A stretch of DNA of 64,000 nucleotides from Harmothoe impar (Eukaryota; Annelida; Polychaeta; Phyllodocida; Polynoidae): assembly GCA_947462335.1 (NCBI GenBank), contig OX381704.1, forward strand, positions 47,682,942-47,746,941, in the 5' to 3' direction. The position numbers and the translations under genes were made by a program. Of this stretch, positions 1-11,955 are shown one piece after another. The notes under the pieces are model-generated. The model made no database searches, was not told the DNA's origin, and saw nothing but the letters and a program-made list of their open reading frames with translations. Numbering within the stretch: the stretch's first letter is position 1; every line of letters starts with the position of its first letter.

Positions 1-3000
1 GGGATTGTCACCAACTGTCCATGTATAGAAACAGCATCCACAGGTAACAGTTCAGGGCTGGTGGAGGAAGGAGGGCTTAACGGGACTGGTTCTACCCTCA
101 GGAGGCTGTATGTGGCTGGCCTGTTTGGGTTCGGGGGTGCCTGGCCGAGTGGAGCCGCCTTCCTGCCGGCCGTGGAGATGGGCCTGGAGGACGTTAATGC
201 CCGGGAGGACATTCTGCCTGGATACAACCTCACCATGGTGTGGGGGGACACTCAGGTCTGTACATGGAATGTGGATGTAGCCGTTATACCCCTATCATAG
301 TATATACTGCTAGGGTTCGGGTTACTGTTCAACTGTTTATCTATCACACTATTACAGTTGAGTTGAGTGTTGATACGCTTTTATTGACAAAAAATACGAT
401 TTCAATTGTAGTCAATGATCAACAAGTAAAGGTTTACAGATCACAGCAGTAACGCCTGAATCACAATAATCATAATCACGATCGAGTCACGTCGGCAATT
501 AAGCTTTGTTAAGGCACTTTACAAGCCATCCACACAGAAAAAAACTACAGTATCATATTATGTTGCTCTGGTCATTTTAAAAGGCCTGTCTATGTATCCC
601 ATCAATACACTATGCCCATTTAGCATAATGATTATATGATGTAGCCTTGGCGAGTGACTCACTATGGCAGCTTTTTTTTTGTTTCAATGAGAGCTCTCGA
701 CTCTCGTTTATTAACAAATAACACATTCGAGACGTGGTATACTTTTGTTTGTTCGAGAATTAATTATGACGACCAAAGACGCAGTACATTACAGCGCATA
801 CAGATACAGAGGGGTATCCAGTCTGCTACGTGAATACAATATGCAATTATAAAACATTATTTTCCCTGTCTGCCTTCCGCGTACAGTGCAGTCCTGGTGT
901 CGGAGTAGACATGATGTACAGCTTCCTATACAGAGGTCCCCCTAAACTCATGATACTTGGAGGTGGGTGTTCCACAGTGACGGAGGCCACCGCCGAGGCC
1001 TCACATCTGTGGGGACTAGTTCAGGTAAATTAGTCAATATTCCTGATAATTCTGTATAATATTATGGTCAATCTATGGCTCTTTATGAGGTACATTGGGG
1101 AAGAGAACTCGGCATTTCCAATGGCATGGGTTGACTTAAACGAGAACTGAAGTCAAAATACGAATTTGAAAGAACAACATAGCAGGTCTATTACATGTAC
1201 TTTTTTAAATACAAACCTGTGTCGCTTCACAGACAACTTGATCATTAAAGGTAGTCCAGAAACCTTTATCCCGTTCTTCTTCTCTCACGTTTCCCATGTT
1301 ATTCGCTGTCTGGGACCGAAAAATAGATTTCCCTAAAAATGAATCAGAATGTTCATAGATAACAAAATAACTCCCTATCTACTCCATTCTTCTTTATTCC
1401 CTCAGATTCTGCTCTAATTTGGTTTTCTTGTCCAATATATAATTTAGGTCATTTTGGAACAAAATCGCGCACGATTTTATTTCCCCATTGAAAATACATG
1501 GTAAAAGACCACGGTTGGACCCCATGGAACCCACTTTTCGAACTGATACTGGCCATGGTACCATGGATACAATTTTAATGTCCCCCAACCCACAAATAAT
1601 TTACTTTTACAGTGTATGGAACGTCTTTATGAAGAATTTAAAATTGAGTAAAAATCGGATATACCCACTTTAACCAGCAACCATGATCATGCCTGTTTTA
1701 TATCCCCCGTCAAGTTGTCGTACGTCAGTTCGTCACCGTCACTGTCAGACAAGAACCGCTTCCCGCGCTTCTTCCGTGTGGCGGCGCCGGATGTGCTCGT
1801 TAACCCGACCCGCATCGAGATGTTCCAGCAGTTCGGCTGGACAAAGGTGGCGACCATTCATCAATCGGTGGAGTTATTTTCCGAGGTAAATACTTTTATA
1901 TTATCCCAAAAGGTATTCATTATTCTTAACTCACTAAAATCGTTTCTTGGGATCTGTTCGGGGAACCTTTGCCAAAACTAAGTAGGGCTGGAAGTTGAAA
2001 AATGACGCACTCGATGGCCCTGTTTTGATTGTTAGCAAAATAATGTGCCTATATAATAGTAGGCCTCCTTTAACTCAATACCCAATACCCACTTCCGGGG
2101 TGCTACGCTCAGTGTTATTGTACCAGGCGATATTTACTATTTCTATATACTACTTACGGCGCCCAAGACGGCGCCCAGCCACCGCCGCGTGGGTTTAGGG
2201 TGCGTGTGGGGATTGCATCATGTATAGGATTAATTTCCCTTTACTGCCCTCAGTGCGGTGATTTCTACTTCTTGACATGACATAACTTTGTGAAAGAAAA
2301 TGCCCAGTATGTTGCGATCAGTGTTTATCTGCCGGTGATGTATATGGTGTAGGTAACACGGGACTTAGTGCAGCGTCTGAAAGACGCAAACATCACTCTC
2401 CTCACCTCAGAGATATTCACAGACAACCCAGAGCTACATATCAGGAACCTTAAGGTACTTAAGGCTATTTGTTATAATAATTATTATAACACAATGTTGT
2501 ATTATACTAATAGAAAACTATCCCATACATAATGTGTCATGGGGAGGGGAATAATGTGTGGTATACAAATGGTATTATGTTAAGGGGGTTGGGTTGTGTT
2601 TAATATACACGCGCTGCCACTTATGGCCGATTAATTAAGTGAATCAAAATAATATTATTCATGCATTGCAAGGCCATGCAATTATTTGTGATTTCTTACA
2701 GGAACACGATGCGAGGATCATAGTGGGGGGATTTTACTTGGATGTATTGGGGAAAGTGTTTTGTGAGGTGAGCATAAGCTTTTATTGACCTAATACATCC
2801 AATGTCATGACATCTGTTATAAAAGTTACAATATTATTGCCTGACACATGTTTGCTATATTCACGCCTACATTCAAATGATATACTGCCGATAACTTATC
2901 AAGTTCCCGAGGACAGTTTGGTATTAGTTCTGATATGTGACAGAATCTGCAAAAAGGCACTCCAAGATTATGGTGCAGGGTACAATAAGATCCCCTTTCC

Positions 3001-6000
3001 CTGTACATGTCACATATATAATGTGTCCCCATGTCTCATTGCAATATCCTGTTTAACCAGGCCTATCGGGCAGGCCTCTATGGCCCCAAGTACGTGTGGA
3101 TCCTGGTGGGCTGGTACGACGAGGGGTGGTGGAAGCAGCCTGAGCTGGCCGGAAACTGCTCGCCCGAGCAGCTCACGGAAGCAGCCGAAGGGCACTTCGG
3201 GACTGGCTTCGTCTACATCAACCCGGTCCAGGAACGCGGCCTGTCCGGGCTGACGTCACGTGAGTGGAAGGAAGCCTATGATAGGCGGATCGGGTATGCT
3301 GACGTCATAGGTGTCCAGGAGGCGAGTCAGGGGTATGACGCGGCCTGGGCGGCGGCTTTAGCACTCAATATGACATTAACACAACTCAGCCAAACAGGTG
3401 AGGTAACAACTACTCTTAATAGATCTTTTAAATGTATTAGAAATCATGTTTATCATGATAAATCATACTTTTTCAAACACTTAGTCAGAGTGTTTTGAAA
3501 TAGTATTTTCATTATGTTTGCATCAACTTTATATTTATATTGAATGAGATCATGTTTCCACGGCAATCACTATGTACAAGGCACCACTGCCACCAGGTTA
3601 GGCATCAATTCATTCTGATTGCATTTCAAATGTGGAAGCTTTGCACCAAGCTTTGCACTGGAGTTAGTACTATTCAGCAATTTTGCCCTTTCCCCCGTGC
3701 ATCGGTTTCAGGTAGAGAGAGGGCCCTGGAAGAGTTTCGGTACGGGGACCTAGAAGTGACAGACATGCTACTCCACAACATGCGCCGTGTCAACTTCATG
3801 GGTGTCAAAGGTCATGTCACATTTGACGAGAATGGTGACAACCCAGGGGTTATCAAGGTCAGAAGGCTTCAAGGTCAGTGCAGTTAACACATGGGACTAA
3901 ACTAAGATATAAACTCTAGCCATGTCGAAATCTACGCGCCCATTATAGAATGTGATTATTCAAACTGCTCCTTATAAAGGCATGAGATGCAGGTACATTA
4001 TGTAGCCATTCATCAGCATAAGTCAATCCCCCCCCGAGCACAACATGTAGTAGAACCTACAACATTTTTCAAAGATTGCAAAGTACCACACCTAACTTAG
4101 GCCTACAATCGGGATGGAGAAACCCCGTAATGTCTTTGTGTTATTTAGGTGGATGTGAGGCCCGTGATAATGTCCTAGAAATTCCAATATAATTATTGTC
4201 ATTAATGGTTGCCTCCATTATGATCCGTCAGGTGGCCGCCGTGAGGTTCTGGGCTACCATTCTGCAGGAGGCTCTATCCAGTGGTTGGACGACACTCCCA
4301 TCAGGTGGCACAGTGAGTCTATATAGAGCAGTTATCAACTGCTCATACCGGTCTGTGGATAAAGGGTCACTCTCTACTAAGCCCCTTGCACTTAGGCCAC
4401 ACATAAAAAACGGGTCCCTTGCCAATAGCCTGTCCTAGGCTATAACCCTTAGAACCATACAGTCATGCCCAATTCACTTTACCCAAGACCACTTTAAAGG
4501 ATGCTCGAGTTGCATGCAGGTTCCATCATAAGTAAAATTGTATATCAGGATAAAGCTAAGTGGCCAGCTAAGTGAAAGATGAAATAAATAAAGTCTGCTC
4601 TATGGTTTATATGAGCAGTCTTAGGTCGGGCAATCATTAATGTATTATGGTATGGAATATGTTATGAATACTCAACTCACTGATTATATCAAACGTACGC
4701 TATGTATTATGACGTTTCCACACACAATGACTTATTGTGAAACTCCTTCACATTTTCAAGTAATAAAGTTTAACTTTTTTTCCATTGCAGATGGGATCCC
4801 CCCTAAAGACTCCATTAGAAGAGAACGGAAGTCGCTATTTGTTTCGGTTCCGCTCTACATTACAATGAACGTCCTGGCCACCCTAGGGATTGCATTATCA
4901 ATACTGTTCCTCTCTATCAATGTCATCCACCGAAGACATAGGTTCGCTTTTTTATTTTTCCACAAGAGCAACACTCTCTTTATTGTCCAAAACATATGTT
5001 TCATGGTATACAGACTCAATGGTTCCGCAAATAAACAAATCTCAGAAAACCTATTGATAGCAATGAATCATGTCCATCTGACCCGCTACGATACAGGACA
5101 ATACAACGGTTCATAAACTATTATCTACAGCAGTGCATGTATAACACACTTTGTCATAGAAGAATAACCAAGCACGTTAGATTACCCACATTACATCCAG
5201 GAGTACCTGGAAATCAGCAAAATATTTTAACTTTCCTTAAAATGCTCCTATCCCTAAGTAACCTGTTTCTTACTCGTATACTTAGCATTTATTTTTAATT
5301 TATTGATGAATCTCAAACTCCGCTGTGGAATGTTTCCCATCCTTGACCATCTCATGCTCCATTGAAGCCGCTAATGGGCAGAAAGTTCAAGGAGGGTACA
5401 TATTGATTATGATAGATTTGTTTCTTTTCAAACCGTGCTAAAGATACATCCTTTAGAATCCACACCTCCCAGAGTTTTCTGCAAGACAATCATATCTAAT
5501 ACATCCAGGTGTCCGACTTTAAAACACATTAAATTAAAACACATTTATAAGCAAGGGCTCTTGGTGGATATGTGGCCTACAGTACTGTGCTGCACATCCA
5601 ATCTATTGGGTTTGAGCTCCATCAAATTAGCACTGACTTGATTATTTGTACTGCATACTAGTTTTCTTTCCATGAATTGGCATATATGAATTATGATGTG
5701 CTAACTGTCCTAAAATACACGGCGCCATATACACCGCCTATCCCTATGCCAACATAATTATGTCCATTTGTTGAGCTTCCATCTCGAATTCTCACAGGGT
5801 TATCAAGATGTCCTCTCCATCACTTAACAACCTCATTATTGTTGGCTGTATGTTGGGTTATGCTACGATATTCCTGCAGGATCTGGAATCAAAGTGGACG
5901 GGATTCCACTGCAAGGTATACGCTTAACATCAAGTCGATGAATCTATGGTACAATCAATGTATATAAAGATTAAATCTAATTAACATCTCCGAGGTAAAC

Positions 6001-9000
6001 AACAATTAATTAGTATTGAATTATCAATACTTAATAAAAGTAAACGATCAAACGTAAACAGACCTTTACCATTATTCCGCTGGGGTGGTTTTCGATATAT
6101 AGATTCTATTTTGCTATCAGTTCGGCAGCCAAGTAGTGACAGTTCCTCTTTCTTGTTTCAGTTATCCGTCAATGTAAGTTTCTAATTTCAGGCCCGGTCT
6201 ATTGCGATGTCGATAGGATTCTCCTTGTCATTTGGATCTTTATTTGCCAAGACGTGGCGTGTTTACAAGATCTTCACCATCAGAACGAGGAGGGTTATTC
6301 TCCTAGACCGTCAGCTATTTGGAATGGTCATTGTCTTGGTGCTTATCGATGTGTTATTGGTAATCGTGAAGGAAGTAGGCGACCCTCAAACGGTCATCAC
6401 CGAGTCCATCAAGGAAGAGGTGGGTTATGATACAGAGGTCCACTCGGTGAGTCACATACTCAGTATTACTTTAAAAGAGACGAAAACCAAAACTGGTGTG
6501 AAATTCCCGCGATGCAACCTTGAAACACACAAAAAAAGACATACTCAGTGTTACAGAGGTCCACTCGATGAAACACATACTAAGTGTTACAGAGGTCCAC
6601 TCAGTGAGTCACATACTCAGTGTTACAGAGGTCCACTCAGTGACCCCATATACTTAATGTTACAGAAGTCTACTCAGTGAGTCACATTTTCAGTGTTACA
6701 GAGGTCCACCCAGTGAGTCATATACATTGTACTTTGTGTTATAGAGGTCCACTCAGTGAGTCATATACATTGTACTTTGTGTTACAGAGGTTCACTCACT
6801 GAGTCACATATGCCTACTTAGTGTTACAGAGGTCAACTCAGTGAGTCATATATTTAGTGTTACAGAGGTCCACCCAGTGAGTCACATACTAAGTGTTACA
6901 GAGGTCCTCTCAGTGAGTCATATACTTAGTGCTACAGAGGTCCACTCAGTGAGTCATATTCTTAGTGTTACAGAGGTCCATTCAGTGAGTCATATACTTA
7001 GTGTTACAGAGGTCCACTCAGTGAGTCATATATTTGTGTTACAGAGGTCCACTCAGTGAGTCACATACTTAGTGTTACAGAGGTCCACTCAGTGAGTCAC
7101 ATACTTAGTGTTATATTTAACATGGGACATGAAATGCTCAACATCAATATCTTATATCTAATATCTAAAAGATCCCTGACTCTAGCCCATTTGATTCCAT
7201 AAAGCTGCAATACTTATATTCATAATTCACCTAGTTACTGCAACTCTCACATAGCAGCGATTTTAAAGAGGCCTTCAACTCTGAACTTAGAGCTATTATG
7301 ATAATGGGATATGCAAGGCCTTCTACAGGTAGCAGAATGGCAATTTTCAAGTCCGAAAACCATGATCTATCAAGTCCATGAATGTTATACACGGCTATAG
7401 TCAAATGACCCACTAAATATGGAAGCCAACAGACCAGAGTCAGAAGCAGGGCGACAGTGAGAAGTCGGATTAATCTCATCTGGCGTGTAGGTCTCTTTGC
7501 TGCTGGTGCAGTCTGGGGCATACCTCTCAGTGAACGTTGTCGTCTATGCTGTGCATTAACATCGCTCTCAGATGACTTAAGCACATGAACGGTTACTGCA
7601 TTACGAGTTGTATCAGACGTGCTTGGCCCTGCATCGGCATCAGCCATGGGTGGTAGGTGGGGTCCATTGGCAGAGTCTCTCAGTGAACGTTGTCGTCTAT
7701 GCTGTGCATTAACATCTCTCTCAGATGACTTAAGCACTTGAACGGTTACTGCATTACAAGTTGTATCAGACGTGCTTGGCCCTGCATCGGCATCAGCCAT
7801 GGGTGGTAGGTGGGGTCCATTGGCAGAGTCACCAGGGTTAAACGTAGAGGCATCGGGAGTTGCTCTAGGTACAGATGAACCCAGATTCCCAATTTCAGTA
7901 TCAGCATCTGTCACTGGAGTATTAATGCTACGGGATTTCCTTGCCTCAACGCGATTCATGCGGCTGACCAAGCGTATTGTCAAAGCTTGAAACACAACAC
8001 TAAGTACTATCAGTACCAGTATAATGCTAACGATGAATAATAGCTGAACTGGTGAGAAGTAGCTATCATGTAGCGTGCAGTGCGAGTTGTCTTCGGGTGT
8101 TTTCTCCCCAGTCAGTGCAGCTAGCAGTACCAGAGCCAGGGGGGCAAGGGATGCAAATACCAGGGTCAACCTTGCCCTTTGGGGTGTCAGGATTTGTTTG
8201 TGGTTGTAGGGGCTGTACACAGTAATAAAGCTATCCAAGGCCAGTAACATTGTACTACTGCAAATGAGGTATCCTATATAAGGGTATACAATAAAGAACG
8301 CACAGGTATGCCCCAACATATATCCTCTCGCAGTTCCCGCAGCAACCATTAACACATGGGCTCCTGCTTGATACACGAGAAAATAACGTGTTGAAGTCTT
8401 CAGGTGGCCCGTCCTCAGTTTCATCAGGGCAATGATTAACAATGTGTTAGACAATAGGCTTGATACTCCCGTTGTCAAGCGAACAGCTTCAGCAATAGCC
8501 TCATGGCCTGCATTCTCAGCGTGGCTGCTGCTCGTCCCATTAAGACCTGGTGTAAGATTCATGGCTTTGAACGTTAATTACTTCCAGCAAGTTGGTGTTC
8601 TGATCTACAGGATCCTGTTCCCACAGCAATATGTCTACTGGAGATGCGCTACTGATGGAGAAGCTTGCTTCTTGCCTGTCTACTGGTTTATTATGATAAT
8701 GAGCTTTGCACCTGGTGTTGGGGCTTTGGACACTTCCTGCGTTGTTTGGCTTCACTGCGGATGTTAACTAAAATTAACAATCACAGTCAGACCACCGCCG
8801 CAGTCCCTGTGCGCGTCATTCACGGTGCTTATAACTTTAGAGGGGTGTTTACCCCCGGCGCTCATACAAGACAGGCGCTTATTCGAGATCCAGTTTTAGT
8901 GCCTAAGAGTAATTTCAAGACCCTCATACCCCCGGCGCTTATACAAGACCGGCGCTTATTCAATACCCGGCGCTTAAACGCGACGGTACGGTAATCAAGC

Positions 9001-11955
9001 GGGAGCGCGGATAAGAAAATTTGCCCTATCTTCATACGATGCAAATAATGTTATAATCTTAATTTCAACATTATAACATTGTTCTTAAGAGTATGCATCA
9101 AGCTTCCGTCTTCTGTACATACTCTGAAATAAATGTTATAACCTTGAATTAAGATTATAACATTATTAAGATTATATCAATTAAGATTAGGCAGATTTTC
9201 TTGTCCATGCTCCTGCTTGAGCTCATCACCACGATTTATTGGTGCCAATAGGGCCCCAGACAGGTAAAATCGACAAATCCACATGAGCCTAGTGACAAGG
9301 GACAAGACCTATTTCTTAAGATCTACAAATGACATAGGCATTTCTTAAAATCGACAAGTGGCATGAGGGCTGGTGATATTTTTACAGTGTTAGTGACAAA
9401 GGGACAAGACCCTTTTTTTAAATTGACAAAGTACATTGGCATTTCTTAAAATCGACAAGTGACACAGCAACCCCCTGTCTAGGGCCCTACCAATGACGTC
9501 TGTACATAATATCTGTTAATATGTCCCTAACAGGAAGTGTCTGAAGGGGACATGGTGTTACAGACTGTGGTCCACAGGTGTGTGTCAGCCTACAGCATGT
9601 ATCATCTCATCCTCCAGTACATGATTAAAGGCTCTCTGCTGGTCTTTGGTGCCTTCCTTGCTGTCCAAACACGCAAGGTGCGGTAGAATCCTTGGTTTTC
9701 ATGAAATCATGTTATAATGATAGTATGCCTCTCATTGGCTACTTATATGTACAGAGAGTCTTTTCATTAGGGCAGTTTTTGCTATCATTAACTTTGTGTG
9801 TTTCATAACGCGCTCCCATTATTTTGGCTCTCATTAAAATGTTAATGCATTTGCTATCATTAAAAGGCTAAATTGAGTGTACATGTATTTCATAAGGAAT
9901 TATAATGAGATCGTTTTTACGTCCAGTAATGTTTGTATTCAAATCTAATTGTTCCAGTAAACTACCAACATTTTATTTAAACAATCATTTCCTGTCAAAT
10001 ACTTCAATGCTTAATGCTTTAATGTGCCTTTGTCGCCATGATGTATGAATGCAGCCCTGTCAATCCTACTTGCCAGGGCTGCATCCAGGCCTCATGCCGA
10101 CCCCTGCGGGGTTTCTCAACCCCGTACGATTGGTGTGATGCTTGAATGTAGCACTGAAGAGTTACTCGCACGGGCTACGGTATAATGCACCAAGCCGCCA
10201 AAGGACACACCTCCCCAGTAAATTACATGTAGTGCGAGGTTGCGCATACCTGTTGCATACGCAGATATACCCAAGCCAATCCAATAGGGTTTGCCCAGTT
10301 ATCCCTAGTGATTGTACAAACTCGTCCTTTTTTGTCAGTATTTAAAAAAAATCGCTATACGGGTTTAATGTCTGGTTTAATGGGACACATTGCAGGTACA
10401 CATCCAGGGGTTGAATGACTCACAGTTCGTTGGTGTGTGCGTCTACAACGTGGCCGTCCTTAGTGTGTTGGGGGTGGTGCTCTCTGTGGCCCTCACCGAC
10501 AAGGTAGCCTTACTCTATGGCTGTCTCTCAGGCATCCTCCTCATGGGCACAACGGCTACCCTTCTCATCATCTTTGTCCCCAAGGTGAGCTTTAACATTG
10601 TGTTGGTGCCATTGGCGGATACAGGGGGGTGGCCCGACGGGCCTTGCCCCCCCCCCCCCCACTCCAAAAAAAGAAGGAAAATATTCTGTCTTAAAATGCG
10701 TGAGAATGCACCATTTCATATCTAGACCATCAACATTTTCTCGGGGGACATGCCCCCCTAATTCTCTTTGTATGGCTGCTGCAACTCGCTCGCGGGAAAC
10801 AGACTGTTATTCCAGATTGGCCAGGTTTGGGACCCCCCTTCTAGACAATCCTGGATCCGCCACTGCGGTGCTATCGTAAATGTTAATGAGTTGGGTTGAA
10901 TAATGTGCTTTTAGACCTACGTATATACATTAATTTGGTATTTCCTAATGACCTTAATTAATTAATAAATGCTTAAAAGGCCAGTATGATTATATCTGCC
11001 TCGACAAACCTCTTTCAGTGAATTTATCCAAACCACACAATAGTGACGGTGTTTCCCCGCATGAAATAATATAGACAGATCGAGGTCCACGATAATCTGT
11101 CCAAACTGCTTGTTTCATCACGACCTGACCTTGAGTAGTATCTCACGATGTCGTGCCGAATAAGATGCCACTCGATGCCTAGCGAATGAAGAATCATGCA
11201 GTTTGGATAGTTTTGAGTGCATTTGTCAATCTCTGTGTCTATTTCATGTAATTATCGGTTAATTCTATCCAAAACGACATTCAAAATATGCATATGGCTT
11301 TGCAGTTATGTTGATGATGTTACTGTGGAGTACATAGTTGTGGCAAGATTTAATTTCTCCACGCCCCTGTGGATAATAAGTCTTCATATACCTGAATATA
11401 GAGACTCTCGTTCTCCATGTGAAAATAAAAACTCCTCCTACTTGTGCATGAAATATATTTTGCAAAATTTACAGATTTTGAACCTGAGGGCTACAGAGAA
11501 AATGGTACAGGATATCACCCTTAAAAACATAACCTCCACTGATGGCGTGTACAGCATATCTAAACACGGTTTATCATCCAGACAACGCTGTGAGGTAAGG
11601 CATGTTGGTGTCACCACTGAGGACATACAGGAATCACAACATGAACGACTCTAGATGTCCTTGTACATGAAAGGCCAGAAAACAACAGTTTTGTAGTCAA
11701 ATAACCCGTTAGATGCGCCGCGGTTGGTAATCCCTATATTCTTGAAAGTGACTTTGAACAATCATGATATGTAATAGACTATGTACGTAATGTACATGAC
11801 CAATGATGAGGTGCATATTTATAAACTTCTCCTCATGATGTGAACAGCGACAAGCCGAGTTCACAAACTCAGCTACTAGTGGCTACACACAAGCTGTAAA
11901 CTGGGAAGCCAATGCTTTCTATATCTTTCTTTATTTGTCTGTGATGCGTGTTTAA
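1..11955 (+). CDS. GABA-B-type class C GPCR, 5'-partial, 15 exons
   Basis: Exons: 1-255, 887-1024, 1715-1885, 2353-2454, 2702-2767, 3061-3397, 3712-3873, 4232-4312, 4791-4941, 5798-5915, 6192-6419, 9534-9677, 10396-10584, 11475-11594, 11848-11955 (last tentative). All junctions are GT-AG and keep one frame, giving at least 789 residues. Exons 1-8 form the Venus-flytrap ligand domain (motifs VSSSPSLS, DARIIVG, GWYDEGWW, YDAAWAAALAL). Exon 9 holds TM1, exon 10 TM2 (KMSSPSLNNLIIVG), exon 11 TM3-TM4 (FAKTWRVYKIF), exon 12 TM5, exon 13 TM6-TM7 (LNDSQFVG, FVPK). Positions equivalent to known GABA contacts of mammalian GABBR1 appear kept: S114, the S136-S138 run, Y263, E331. The family is a plasma-membrane Gi/o-coupled receptor. 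The tail after TM7 is only about 75 residues, without an obvious coiled coil. The start codon lies left of the window; exon 1 is open to base 1 and begins with a Cys-containing stretch. Ligand is inferred, not shown. Confidence 0.9.
6428..7113. repeat. 36-bp minisatellite next to receptor exon 11
   Basis: About 18 imperfect copies of a 36-bp unit with core GTTACAGAGGTCCACTCAGT start 8 bases after the splice donor at 6420. Since 36 is divisible by 3, the array gives open frames with 12-residue periodicity, which are not real genes. Copies vary by point changes and a few length variants (near 6720-6790). It lies wholly in the intron between the TM4 and TM5 exons of the GABA-B-type receptor. Confidence 0.9.
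7231..8562 (-). CDS. Intronless class A (rhodopsin-type) GPCR nested antisense in an intron
   Basis: A single ORF of 443 residues. Hydrophobic segments match seven TM helices: TM1 about 32-48 with the family Asn (N39), TM2 60-80, TM3 from C87, TM4 about 128-150, TM5 about 170-195, TM6 with CWLPY, TM7 with AYPIIII in place of NPxxY. N-glycosylation sequons N2LT and N8GT lie in the short N-terminus; C87 and the SHC cysteine of loop 2 can form the usual disulfide. The DRY position reads D110-S111-F112. Intracellular loop 3 is long and carries a 51-residue tandem duplication (7524-7829). The gene sits on the opposite strand inside the eleventh intron of the GABA-B-type receptor. Ligand unknown; the lack of introns suggests a retrocopy-derived lineage or one of the many intronless invertebrate orphan receptors. 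Confidence 0.85.
   Translation of the reverse strand: MNLTPGLNGTSSSHAENAGHEAIAEAVRLTTGVSSLLSNTLLIIALMKLRTGHLKTSTRYFLVYQAGAHVLMVAAGTARGYMLGHTCAFFIVYPYIGYLICSSTMLLALDSFITVYSPYNHKQILTPQRARLTLVFASLAPLALVLLAALTGEKTPEDNSHCTLHDSYFSPVQLLFIVSIILVLIVLSVVFQALTIRLVSRMNRVEARKSRSINTPVTDADTEIGNLGSSVPRATPDASTFNPGDSANGPHLPPMADADAGPSTSDTTCNAVTVQVLKSSERDVNAQHRRQRSLRDSANGPHLPPMADADAGPSTSDTTRNAVTVHVLKSSESDVNAQHRRQRSLRGMPQTAPAAKRPTRQMRLIRLLTVALLLTLVCWLPYLVGHLTIAVYNIHGLDRSWFSDLKIAILLPVEGLAYPIIIIALSSELKASLKSLLCESCSN
7524..7829 (-). repeat. 153-bp in-frame tandem duplication in GPCR loop 3
   Basis: Two adjacent copies (7524-7676 and 7677-7829) of a 153-bp unit encode 51 residues each, differing at about three residues (C/R, Q/H, R/S). 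The unit is Pro/Ser/Asp-rich and ends in a basic RRQRSLR motif, so the basic cluster is doubled. The near identity says the duplication is recent. Confidence 0.93.
8848..8966. repeat. Short direct repeats with GGCGCTTAT motif
   Basis: Two roughly 36-bp direct copies (about 8850-8886 and 8929-8964) beginning ACCCCCGGCGCT and containing GGCGCTTATTC, followed by a third partial copy. Intronic, unlike the AT-rich surroundings. Probably a fragment of a dispersed repeat. Confidence 0.5.
9044..9167. mobile_element. AT-rich hairpin MITE-like element
   Basis: Imperfect inverted repeats of about 50 bp: the left arm begins AATAATGTTATAATCTTAAT and the right arm ends with its near complement. No coding capacity. 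Lies in intron 11 of the GABA-B-type receptor. Confidence 0.65.
9247..9491. mobile_element. Short inverted-repeat element with AAAATCGACAA repeats
   Basis: Ends are complementary (TAGGGCCCCAGACAGG against CCTGTCTAGGGCCCTA). The inside has several direct copies of TTCTTAAAATCGACAAGTG with spacing near 60-100 bp. Non-autonomous; it ends only about 40 bp before the acceptor of exon 12. Confidence 0.6.
10610..10865. mobile_element. MITE with CAGTGGCGGATCCAGG-type ends
   Basis: The left end (CATTGGCGGATACAGG) and right end (CCTGGATCCGCCACTG) are inverted repeats, and the inside is C/G-homopolymer rich. The same terminus occurs alone near 27156 and 62444, so it is a dispersed family. It sits about 25 bp into the intron after the TM6-TM7 exon. 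Ends beginning CAG with GGCG resemble hAT-type elements, but no clean 8-bp target duplication is visible, so the class is open. Confidence 0.65.

Noticed and set aside
6207..6680. ORF extending from the TM3-TM4 exon into the 36-bp repeats
   Set aside because: Homology ends at 6419 at a proper donor in phase with exon 12; the rest is minisatellite translated by chance.
6841..7059. Repetitive 72-codon ORF with a 12-residue period
   Set aside because: It is the 36-bp minisatellite itself, open only because 36 is divisible by three.
8432..8994. + strand ORFs near the nested GPCR start
   Set aside because: The first overlaps the GPCR coding strand in antisense, and the others run through a GGCGCTTAT repeat; no homology.
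11217..11654. 145-codon ORF read as a separate gene
   Set aside because: Only 11475-11594 continues the receptor from a proper acceptor; upstream codons are intronic.
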